Positions 54,850 through 62,835 of a stretch of DNA of 64,000 bases are shown here, in pieces. Source of the DNA: Pseudobutyrivibrio sp. MD2005. Its GTDB lineage: Bacteria; Bacillota; Clostridia; Lachnospirales; Lachnospiraceae. The stretch is taken from NCBI RefSeq assembly GCF_000621865.1, contig NZ_JHXE01000001.1, forward strand, positions 276,219 to 340,218, in the 5' to 3' direction. Below the pieces are notes generated by a model. The model did no database searches and had not been told where the DNA came from. It saw only the letters and a list, made by a program, of their open reading frames with translations. Position numbers and translations under genes: made by a program. Within the stretch, counting starts at the first letter, position 1; each line of letters opens with the position of its first letter.

Positions 54850-55641
54850 ATGATATACGAAAAGCAACCAGGTGTACCAAAGTTTGAGAGCTTTGAATAC
54901 AATGAAAAACAGCGAGATTATGTGGTTCTGATTCCTATCATCAACGAAGGAGATAGGATACATAAAGAGCTAAAGCGAGCTCAGGAGAATAATGTATCGG
55001 CTCATGCAGATATTGTAATCTGCGATGGTGGTTCATCTGATGGATGTACAGATGAGGCTAAGTTAAAAGCACTAGATGTAAACACTCTACTTGTAAAGCA
55101 GGACACTGGAAAGCAAGGCGCACAGCTAAGAATGGGTATCTGGTGGGCTTTGGAGCGGGGCTACAAGGGCGTAATTACTGTTGATGGAAACAATAAAGAC
55201 AGCATAGAAGATGTACCTAAATTTATTGCTAAACTTGAAGAAGGTTATGATATCATTCAGGGCTCTAGATTTATAAAAGGTGGACAGGCAATCAACACTC
55301 CATTCGTTAGAAATATTGCAGTGCGTTTGATTCATGCTCCAGTTATCTCACTTACTGCTCATCATAAATTTACAGATACAACAAACGCCTACCGCGCATA
55401 CTCAAGAAAATATCTTACAGACGAAAGAGTTCAGCCATTGCGCGACATCTTTATGACCTACGAGTTATTGGCATATCTTTCAGTTCGTGCTACTCAAATT
55501 GGCATGAAGGCATGTGAGATTCCTGTTACGCGAGCATACCCTAAGGGGGAAAAGACACCTACAAAGATTAGCTTCTTTAAGGGAAATAATGAATTATTAA
55601 AGATTTTATTTAGCAATGCTAGAGGAAAATATAATCCTTAA
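54850..55641 (+). CDS. Soluble GT2 glycosyltransferase (DPM-like)
   Basis: A 263-residue GT2 domain without membrane helices: YVVLIPIINEGDRIHKEL, IVICDGGSSDG, ITVDGNNKDSIED at about residue 115 and a FMTYELLAYLSVRA segment. The DGNNKD motif replaces the usual DADLQD but keeps the first Asp and the last acid. Unlike the GtrB-type proteins here it lacks the two C-terminal helices, so it may work on a soluble or peripheral acceptor. It follows the isomerase by two bases; the pair probably makes and uses one sugar. Confidence 0.75.
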   Translation: MIYEKQPGVPKFESFEYNEKQRDYVVLIPIINEGDRIHKELKRAQENNVSAHADIVICDGGSSDGCTDEAKLKALDVNTLLVKQDTGKQGAQLRMGIWWALERGYKGVITVDGNNKDSIEDVPKFIAKLEEGYDIIQGSRFIKGGQAINTPFVRNIAVRLIHAPVISLTAHHKFTDTTNAYRAYSRKYLTDERVQPLRDIFMTYELLAYLSVRATQIGMKACEIPVTRAYPKGEKTPTKISFFKGNNELLKILFSNARGKYNP

Positions 55642-55674
55642 TATTATGAAAAAGGGTTTTAGAAAGGCATAGCC

Positions 55675-57426
55675 ATGCGGCTCAAACAAGACAAAAATTA
55701 TTATAATAAAATGTCCTATACAAAATATATGCTTATTTGTATAGGAATTATATCTGCTTTTATCGCGGCGTATTTGCTTTATGATTACAATGGCAAATTT
55801 AGATTTTCAGTGGATTCGGGCTTTTATGATGATCCATTCGAGTTAAAGATATATGGTAATAAAAAATACGATATTTACTATACTATCGATGGCAGCGAAC
55901 CTACACTGGAGTCTACTAAATATGAAGGGCCGATTAAGATAGAAGACAGAACTAATGAACCTAATAATTATTCCACAATTCAGGATATATCAACTGGCTA
56001 TTATAAAGAAAGAGTAGCGGATTATTCATATAATGCTGAAGACCCACAATATGTTTTGCCTGAGTACAATGTGGATAAATGTACGATAATAAGAGCCGCA
56101 ATAATTGACAACGAAGGAAACTGCATTGATGAGATTTCGGGAGTCTATTTTGTTGGAAAAGATATAAAAGAGAAGTACGAAGACATCAAGGTCGTGTCCA
56201 TTGCAACTGATCCATATAACTTGTTTGATTACGATGAAGGTATTTATGTGGCAGGTGCAGATTTCGGAAAGTATTTATTTGAATGTGAGACTAATTATGG
56301 CTATGATTCTAGGTGGTGGTCATCCTATTGGTATTGGTGGCCTGCTAACTATAGAAGAACTGGAATTGAATCAGAACGAGAAGTACAAGTAGATATATTT
56401 GATAATAATAAACTATTTGCGTCACAGTCCTGTGGCTTACGAGTACAAGGAAATGGAAGCAGAGGAAAGCTTCCCAGAAATTTAAAGCTAATCAGTAGAG
56501 AAGAGTATTCTGGTAGTAGATATTTTCAAATTAATCCTTTAGGAGATGATACTGATTTACATAAGTATGTATTATTTGGAGGAGGAGATGACAACGTATT
56601 TAAAATAAAAGATTACTTGGCAAACTCAATGGAGAGTGAATTAAATTTTGCAACCATGACTTTTGAGCCTTGTGTCTTGTTTTTAGAAGGAGAATATTGG
56701 GGAACATACTACATTACAGAGTATTACGACGATGATTATATTCAGACCCATTATGATGTGCCTCGAGATAATGTTGTCATATGGAAAGAAGGGGAGATTG
56801 CTGAGGGGAATGAAGAAGACATAGATTTGTATTCCGATATGGAAACCTTTATTTCTGAGAATGATATGTCAATCGAGGAAAACTATAATAAAGCATGTGA
56901 ACTGATAGATATAGATAGCTATATAGACTATTATGCGGCACAAATATACATAGGTAGAAATGGGGACTGGCCTGGTGGGAATGAAGCTGCTTGGAGAGCA
57001 AGAGACATTAATCTAAACTCAAAATACCAAGATGGTAAATGGCGCTGGATGCTATTTGATTTAAACTCAGAAGATGGGGACTTGGATATAGATCAGCTTG
57101 AAGATGATACATTAGAGCAGGTAATTAATGGGAGCCCAATGTTTTCATCTTTAATTCAAAATGAATCATTTAAAAAACTGTTTTGCGATAGAATGCTCTA
57201 TATTGAAAATAATATTTATACAGAAGAAAAGATTAATGATTTTATAGATGGGTATTATGAGCAAATGTTAGAACCTCTTTGCCTTAGTAATATGCGTTTC
57301 TATAGTGATGAAAAACGAAAGGAAATAATAAAAAATACAGAAGATATAAGGTCTTTCTTGTTGGAAAGAAGCAAATTTGTTAATGAAAGCCTTAAGGAAC
57401 ATTTTGGGTATGAGTATGGAAGCTAA
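55675..57426 (+). CDS. CotH-family protein, first of a tandem pair
   Basis: A 583-residue protein. A Lys-rich start and one helix (residues 17-36) predict an outside-facing chain. Residues 45-88 form a chitobiase-C-terminal/Fn3-associated-like domain (DIYYTIDGSEPTLESTKYEG). From about residue 235 comes the CotH domain: GLRVQGNGSRGKLPRNLKL, a GGGDDNVFKIKDYLAN segment, LEGEYWGTYYITEYYDDDYI, GDWPGGNEAAW and WRWMLFDLNSEDGD, where the Asp and Asn residues correspond to the kinase-like metal site. CotH of Bacillus is an atypical protein kinase acting on coat proteins. Here the target may be a surface glycan or protein. AGAAAGG lies before the ATG. Confidence 0.82.
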   Translation: MRLKQDKNYYNKMSYTKYMLICIGIISAFIAAYLLYDYNGKFRFSVDSGFYDDPFELKIYGNKKYDIYYTIDGSEPTLESTKYEGPIKIEDRTNEPNNYSTIQDISTGYYKERVADYSYNAEDPQYVLPEYNVDKCTIIRAAIIDNEGNCIDEISGVYFVGKDIKEKYEDIKVVSIATDPYNLFDYDEGIYVAGADFGKYLFECETNYGYDSRWWSSYWYWWPANYRRTGIESEREVQVDIFDNNKLFASQSCGLRVQGNGSRGKLPRNLKLISREEYSGSRYFQINPLGDDTDLHKYVLFGGGDDNVFKIKDYLANSMESELNFATMTFEPCVLFLEGEYWGTYYITEYYDDDYIQTHYDVPRDNVVIWKEGEIAEGNEEDIDLYSDMETFISENDMSIEENYNKACELIDIDSYIDYYAAQIYIGRNGDWPGGNEAAWRARDINLNSKYQDGKWRWMLFDLNSEDGDLDIDQLEDDTLEQVINGSPMFSSLIQNESFKKLFCDRMLYIENNIYTEEKINDFIDGYYEQMLEPLCLSNMRFYSDEKRKEIIKNTEDIRSFLLERSKFVNESLKEHFGYEYGS

Positions 57427-59185
57427 AAAAAATAATAATTATTATAATAAAATGCCATACACGGGATTCATGTTCATCTGTTTATTGATTGTATGTGTTC
57501 TTATAGCAGTTTATTTGCTGTTTGATTATAATAGTAAATTCAGATTTTCTAGGGATTCTGGATTTTATGATGATTCATTTGAACTGAAAATATATGGAAA
57601 TAAAGGATATGATATTTATTATACGCTTGATTGCACTGCGCCAACACTAGAATCAAATAAATATGATGGGCCGATTAAAATAAGTGATAGAACCTCCGAA
57701 CCAAATGTTTATGCAAATAGAGAGGACATCTCAACCGGATTTTTGAAAAAGGAGATAAATTCTTTTTCATCTTCTAGTAGTGATCCTTGTTATGTGGTGC
57801 CTGATTATAATGTTGATAAATGTACAATTGTTCACGCAGCAATATTTGATGATAAAGGACAGTGCGTTGATGAAATAGCAGCTGTATATTTTGTTGGAAC
57901 TGATATAAAAGAAAAATATGATGATATTATGGTCGTATCTGTTGATGTAGAGCCTTATGATTTGTTTGATTATTGGGATGGAATCTATGTAACAGGTGCG
58001 GAATATGACATTTATAAGGAAGAAAGTGATGCGGCAGGACATAACAGATTTTGGTGGTCATCCTACTGGTATATGTGGCCGGCAAATTATCGGCAAAAAG
58101 GACGAGAATTTGAAAAAGAAGCTCAACTAGAGATATTTGATAATAAACATAATAAAGTACTGGCCCAAAAATGCGGCGTTCGTGTACAGGGAGATGGTAG
58201 TAGAGGAAAATTACCTAGAAACCTAAAACTTATTAGTAGAGAAGAGTATTCTGGAAGCAGAATATTTCAGACAGATTTATTTAATAGTGGCGTCGATCAG
58301 CATAAATATGTGTTGTTTGGCGGCGGTGATGATAATATATTCAAAATCAAAGATTACTTGGCGAATACAATGGAGAGTGAATTGAATTTTGCAACTATGA
58401 AATTTGAGCCTTGTGTCTTATTCTTAGAAGGAGAGTATTGGGGAACATACTATATTACAGAGGATTATAATGGTGATTATATTCAGAACTATTATAATGT
58501 GCCACGAGATGAAGTTGTTATTTGGAAAGAAGATGCAATAGAAGAGGGGAATGAAGAGGATATAGAGTTATATAATGATATGGTGTCATTTATATCTCAA
58601 CATGATATGTCTATAGATGCGAACTACAAAAAAGCATGCGAAATGATAGATATTGATAGTTTTGCAGATTATTTTTCATCTCAAATATATATTGGTAGAT
58701 GTGGAGATTGGCCTAGGGGAAATATAGCAGCATGGCGTTCTCGTGATATAAATTTAAATTCAGAATATCAAGATGGTAAATGGCGTTGGATGTTATTTGA
58801 TGCTAATTCAGAAGAACAAGGGCTTGATGCTTATGTGTCAGAGTTTGATGTAATAGAATATGCTATCAACACTAGTGAAGTATTTGCATCGCTAATTCAA
58901 AATGAATCGTTTAAAGAGTTGTTTTGCGAAAGATTGTTATACATGGAGAATAATATCTATACAGAAGATAATATAAACAACTTTATTGATTGTTATTATG
59001 AACAGATGTTAGAGCCTCTTTGCGAGAGTAATATGCGTTTTTATGGCAATGAGAGGCGTGATGAAATAATTGAAAATGCGGAAAACATTAGAAAATTTTT
59101 ATTAGAAAGACCTACATATGTTCATAAAATGATAGTAGAACATTTTGGAGAGGAATACTTGGAATTAGGAGTGGATAATAAATGA
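57410..59185 (+). CDS. CotH-family protein, second of a tandem pair
   Basis: A 591-residue paralogue of the gene before, with the same order: one helix (about residues 17-37), the DIYYTLDCTAPTLESNKYDG domain, then CotH with GVRVQGDGSRGKLPRNLKL, GGGDDNIFKIKDYLANTM and GDWPRGNIAAW. The late metal-site motif is changed from FDLNSEDGD to FDANSEEQG, and the GNG loop to GDG. The ATG at 57410 overlaps the first gene by 17 bases, with AAGGAA upstream; ATG 57416 is an alternative. The copies are about two-thirds identical by eye, so the duplication is not recent and roles may differ. Confidence 0.8.
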   Translation: MSMEAKKNNNYYNKMPYTGFMFICLLIVCVLIAVYLLFDYNSKFRFSRDSGFYDDSFELKIYGNKGYDIYYTLDCTAPTLESNKYDGPIKISDRTSEPNVYANREDISTGFLKKEINSFSSSSSDPCYVVPDYNVDKCTIVHAAIFDDKGQCVDEIAAVYFVGTDIKEKYDDIMVVSVDVEPYDLFDYWDGIYVTGAEYDIYKEESDAAGHNRFWWSSYWYMWPANYRQKGREFEKEAQLEIFDNKHNKVLAQKCGVRVQGDGSRGKLPRNLKLISREEYSGSRIFQTDLFNSGVDQHKYVLFGGGDDNIFKIKDYLANTMESELNFATMKFEPCVLFLEGEYWGTYYITEDYNGDYIQNYYNVPRDEVVIWKEDAIEEGNEEDIELYNDMVSFISQHDMSIDANYKKACEMIDIDSFADYFSSQIYIGRCGDWPRGNIAAWRSRDINLNSEYQDGKWRWMLFDANSEEQGLDAYVSEFDVIEYAINTSEVFASLIQNESFKELFCERLLYMENNIYTEDNINNFIDCYYEQMLEPLCESNMRFYGNERRDEIIENAENIRKFLLERPTYVHKMIVEHFGEEYLELGVDNK

Positions 59186-59877
59186 GATATAGACATGAGC
59201 TTAAATTTGTCATCAGCGAATTACTGGCAGAGCAAATCGAATTTAATATAAAGCATTATATGAAGCTTGATGGTAATCACGTTGAGTCCTTCTACAAGGT
59301 AAGAAGTCTGTATTTTGATGATATTTATGACTCGTGCCTGAACGAATTGATGGCGGGAACAGATAACAGATATAAATACAGAATAAGGCTATATAACGGC
59401 AATAGCGACACTATTCATCTTGAGAAAAAATCAAAATCTCATGAGATGACGTCAAAAGAGGCAGAGGATATCAGCGCTGATGATGTAAGGCGACTAATTA
59501 ATGGTGAAGCGCCTCGGGGCGATGGCAGTTTGCTTAAGTGTTTGATGCGCGAACATTACAGCAAGTACATGAAGCCTGTGTGCATTGTGGAATATGACCG
59601 CACCGCATATACGGAGCCCTGTGGAAATGTACGAATCACATTTGATAAACGCGTAAGAGGAACTTACAAGATAGATAAATTTTTAGATAAAGAAATTATT
59701 CAAAAGCAAGTAATTCCCAAAGGACAATTAATACTTGAGGTTAAATATGATGAATTCTTACCATCGTATCTTTTAAACGCAATAAATTATGATGTGTTGC
59801 GAAGGCAGTCAGTGTCAAAGTACTCGTTGGTAAGACAATTTGCAAATCGAAAGGAGATATATAACAATGTCATTTAA
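59182..59877 (+). CDS. VTC-domain polyphosphate polymerase-like protein
   Basis: A 231-residue cytoplasmic protein matching the VTC tunnel domain. Basic and acidic motifs line up with those that hold the phosphate chain: MRYRHELKFVI at the start, YKYRIRLYNG, IHLEKKSKSHEM, IVEYDRTAY, RITFDKRVRG and LILEVKYDEFLPSYL. In yeast the VTC complex makes polyphosphate from ATP and feeds it through a membrane channel. No membrane segment is present here; the next gene may supply it. Its ATG overlaps the CotH stop by four bases and the next gene starts before its end, so the four genes are tightly coupled. Confidence 0.85.
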   Translation: MRYRHELKFVISELLAEQIEFNIKHYMKLDGNHVESFYKVRSLYFDDIYDSCLNELMAGTDNRYKYRIRLYNGNSDTIHLEKKSKSHEMTSKEAEDISADDVRRLINGEAPRGDGSLLKCLMREHYSKYMKPVCIVEYDRTAYTEPCGNVRITFDKRVRGTYKIDKFLDKEIIQKQVIPKGQLILEVKYDEFLPSYLLNAINYDVLRRQSVSKYSLVRQFANRKEIYNNVI

Positions 59878-60544
59878 TGATGCAATCAAAGATTCAGTTT
59901 TAGAAGGGTTTGCCTACTCTGATTTTTCAACTACAAAGATTTTAGTTACACTAGCAATCACATTCTTGATTTCGCTCTATATATTCCTTGTATATAGAAT
60001 GACAACCAAAAATACTTTTTATAACAAGGGTTTCAATGTTTCTATGGCGGCGATATCAATGGTAACTGCTGGTATAGTAATGGCGATGCAGTCTAACCTT
60101 GTTATCTCACTCGGTATGGTCGGCGCTCTTTCAATAGTACGATTTAGAACAGCTATCAAGGATTCAATGGATCTATTCTATTTGTTCTGGTCAATTGGTA
60201 TTGGAATTATGTGTGGAGCTAGCTTATATGAGCTTTCAATTTGGGTTTCACTAGCAGTTACACTGGTTATTGTGGCGTTTTCAGCACTTCCATTATCATT
60301 CAGCCCATATATTTTGATTGTAAAGACTGAAAAAGATGTTCCAGAGAAGGATTTAATGGATGTCGTTGCAAAATATTCAAAGCATATCCATATCAATTCA
60401 AAGAATGTGTCAATGCAGGGTACTAACTACATCATCGAAATCAGAACAAAGCAATGTGGTGAGCTTGTAGATGACATGGCAAAGATTACAGGTGTAATTG
60501 ATGCGACAGTAATGTATCAGGATACTGAGATTAAAAACGTTTAA
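59867..60544 (+). CDS. DUF4956 membrane protein
   Basis: A 225-residue protein with four hydrophobic segments in residues 20-145 and a cytoplasmic domain of about 75 residues that reads like a ferredoxin-like fold. The mark of DUF4956 is GMVGALSIVRFRTAIKDSMD followed by LFYLFWSIGIGIMCGA. The ATG at 59867 follows AAGGAG; it overlaps the VTC gene by 11 bases. DUF4956 genes are often next to VTC-domain and CotH genes in bacteria, from my general knowledge. It could be the membrane partner or channel of the polymerase; this is inference. Confidence 0.85.
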   Translation: MSFNDAIKDSVLEGFAYSDFSTTKILVTLAITFLISLYIFLVYRMTTKNTFYNKGFNVSMAAISMVTAGIVMAMQSNLVISLGMVGALSIVRFRTAIKDSMDLFYLFWSIGIGIMCGASLYELSIWVSLAVTLVIVAFSALPLSFSPYILIVKTEKDVPEKDLMDVVAKYSKHIHINSKNVSMQGTNYIIEIRTKQCGELVDDMAKITGVIDATVMYQDTEIKNV

Positions 60545-60560
60545 TGGTAGGAGATAGACG

Positions 60561-62828
60561 GTGAAAAACTTGAAGATTGAAAAACGAACAATAATAGTAT
60601 TAGCAATAGAGTTAATCGTTTTCTTTATTTTAGTTGGAATAATGTTTGCAAGTAAGGCAACGGGTACCGTCTATTCTGCAGATTTAAAGACATTCTCCAC
60701 TGAAAATGATTCAATGATTTTTTACGGAGATGAATGGCGCTTAGACGCAGTCAATGGAGAACGATTCGCAGGCAATGACAAGCTGATTCATATAGCAAGT
60801 CCTAATATATCTTTGGGCCGCGGAACATATACCATAGAGGTAAATTACAATGCTACTGAAATTCAAAAGGGTGTAATTGAAGCAGGTTCAGGTACATTAG
60901 AAGCGGCAGATTATTTTATCCTCAGCAATAATACCAATGTTGTAAGATATGATTTTGCAGCAGCAACACCAGTTAAAGATTTTAGATTTTGCATAAAAGA
61001 GTACGCCGGTGGCGAATTTGAGTTGACAGACGTAAAAATTATTAGAAATTCACATGACAGTAGAGTGGCTATATTTAGTTGGATAGTTTTGGCAGCGCTG
61101 TTTAATGTTTTTTATTTTAGCAAGAGAATCAAAAACAGAAGTAAGGCTGTTTTCATAGTTTGTGTGATTGGGCTACTTGCATCATTGCCTTTATTTTCAA
61201 AGGGAATGATGACAGGAAACGATATCAGATTTCATTTGCTCAGAATAGAGGCTATTGCATCGGGGATAAAAAGCGGAGAGCTGCCTGTTAGAATGTATTC
61301 TGTTTTTAACGATGGATATGGTTATCCTGTTGGCATATTCTATGGGGATTTTTTGCTTTACGTGCCTGCAGTCCTTAGAATCATAGGCTTTCCCGTAATT
61401 CAAAGCTATAAGATATTTATTTTCATGATAAATATAATGACTGCAGCGATATCTTATTGGTGTGGTAATAGGATATTTAAGAAAAATGCGGTGGCCTATA
61501 TTTTTGCTACAGCATTTACACTATCTACCTATCGTTTGATATGTGTGTATGCGCGTTCGGCAGTTGGAGAATTTTCAGCCACATGCTTCTACCCGATTGT
61601 GATGCTTGCAGTATATCAAATTTATACAGCAAATGTAGAAAGCAGGAAATATAAGAATAATGCCATGTTGCTTGCAATAGGAATGTCTGGTCTTATTTAT
61701 ACTCACGTTTTATCTACAGAAATGGCTATAATAGTACTGTTTATAATAGCCATTGTTAATTATAAAAAGACATTTAGAGCAGAGACGATTAAGATTTATA
61801 TTAAGGCTATTGGTATATGTGCTCTTCTATCGGCCTCATTTATAGTTCCTTTTGTTGAATACTGCACAAGTGTTAATACGATGCTAGATTCAGATGAATT
61901 CAAATCGACCTATATTCAGAGCAGTGGTGCTTATGTTAGTGAATATTTTTCATTTTTCAAATCAATCACGGGTGGCAATTACGCTAATAGACGAGGGTTG
62001 ATGACACCGGGATTATTGCTCATGATTGCATTAGTTTTAGGAATATATTTATGGGCGAAAAAGAAAGCAAATAGAACCATAAAGTTTACAGTTGTAGGCT
62101 CAGTTCTGTGTTTATTGGTAGCTAGTAATGTGTTTCCGTGGAATAAAGTATATGAAATTCCAGCTATAGGTCCTGTTTTAGTGAGCGTTCAGTTTCCATA
62201 TAGGTATTTGGGAATTGCTGTGTGTTTCTTGTCGTTATTACTAGGTTTTTGTGTAGAACAGATTGCTGAAGAAGATATATTTGACCAAAGAGTGTTTAGA
62301 TATATCATTGCGATTTCGGTAATTATGACTTGCTATTTTGCGGGGCAATATGAGGATGAGCAATATATTTCTGCAATAATAAATTCATATGACACTGCAG
62401 ATTTATTAAGATATACAAGATACGATAACATGGGCATTTCTATAGGTTTTGAGTATCTGCTAGATGGCACTAATGCATCAAAGGAAGCTTTGGATTATGG
62501 TGTATATGGTGATAATGTTAATGCTGTAATAGTTGCCGAAGATGGCCTTGGTATGGTAGTTTATGCTGATGCAGGGGCGGACGCAACACTTGAGGTTCCT
62601 AGATTTGCTTATCCACATTTTTATGCGGAAGATAATTCTGGCAACAGATTAGAAAGCGTCAAAGGGCATAATAATAAAATTACTGTATTGTTTGAAAAGC
62701 CATACAGTGGAGAGGTATATATTAAATATCAAGAGCCGTGGTCATGGCGTGTAGCAGAACTTTGTTCATTGCTGTCTATATGTATCTTAATTGTTCTTAC
62801 ATATAAAAAAATAGCTAGGAAGGGATGA
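60561..62828 (+). CDS. PTPS-related membrane protein (6-pyruvoyl-tetrahydropterin-synthase-related domain)
   Basis: A 755-residue protein. After one helix comes an outside beta domain (residues 35-160), then about twelve helices and a final beta-rich outside domain before the last helix. The segment GNDIRFHLLRIEAIASGIKS, then YSVFNDGYGYPVGIFYGDFL is typical of the so-called PTPS-related (PF10131-type) membrane proteins, which belong to the GT-C superfamily despite the name. The D..FHL..I motif holds the catalytic-like acid. The start is a GTG with AGGAGA upstream. It probably modifies the glycan outside the cell. Confidence 0.75.
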   Translation: MKNLKIEKRTIIVLAIELIVFFILVGIMFASKATGTVYSADLKTFSTENDSMIFYGDEWRLDAVNGERFAGNDKLIHIASPNISLGRGTYTIEVNYNATEIQKGVIEAGSGTLEAADYFILSNNTNVVRYDFAAATPVKDFRFCIKEYAGGEFELTDVKIIRNSHDSRVAIFSWIVLAALFNVFYFSKRIKNRSKAVFIVCVIGLLASLPLFSKGMMTGNDIRFHLLRIEAIASGIKSGELPVRMYSVFNDGYGYPVGIFYGDFLLYVPAVLRIIGFPVIQSYKIFIFMINIMTAAISYWCGNRIFKKNAVAYIFATAFTLSTYRLICVYARSAVGEFSATCFYPIVMLAVYQIYTANVESRKYKNNAMLLAIGMSGLIYTHVLSTEMAIIVLFIIAIVNYKKTFRAETIKIYIKAIGICALLSASFIVPFVEYCTSVNTMLDSDEFKSTYIQSSGAYVSEYFSFFKSITGGNYANRRGLMTPGLLLMIALVLGIYLWAKKKANRTIKFTVVGSVLCLLVASNVFPWNKVYEIPAIGPVLVSVQFPYRYLGIAVCFLSLLLGFCVEQIAEEDIFDQRVFRYIIAISVIMTCYFAGQYEDEQYISAIINSYDTADLLRYTRYDNMGISIGFEYLLDGTNASKEALDYGVYGDNVNAVIVAEDGLGMVVYADAGADATLEVPRFAYPHFYAEDNSGNRLESVKGHNNKITVLFEKPYSGEVYIKYQEPWSWRVAELCSLLSICILIVLTYKKIARKG

Positions 62829-62835
62829 TAATGTT

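Noticed and set aside
60561..62828. A pterin synthase function for the PTPS-related protein
   Set aside because: The family name is misleading; the protein is a multi-pass membrane protein without the pterin synthase metal and catalytic motifs.
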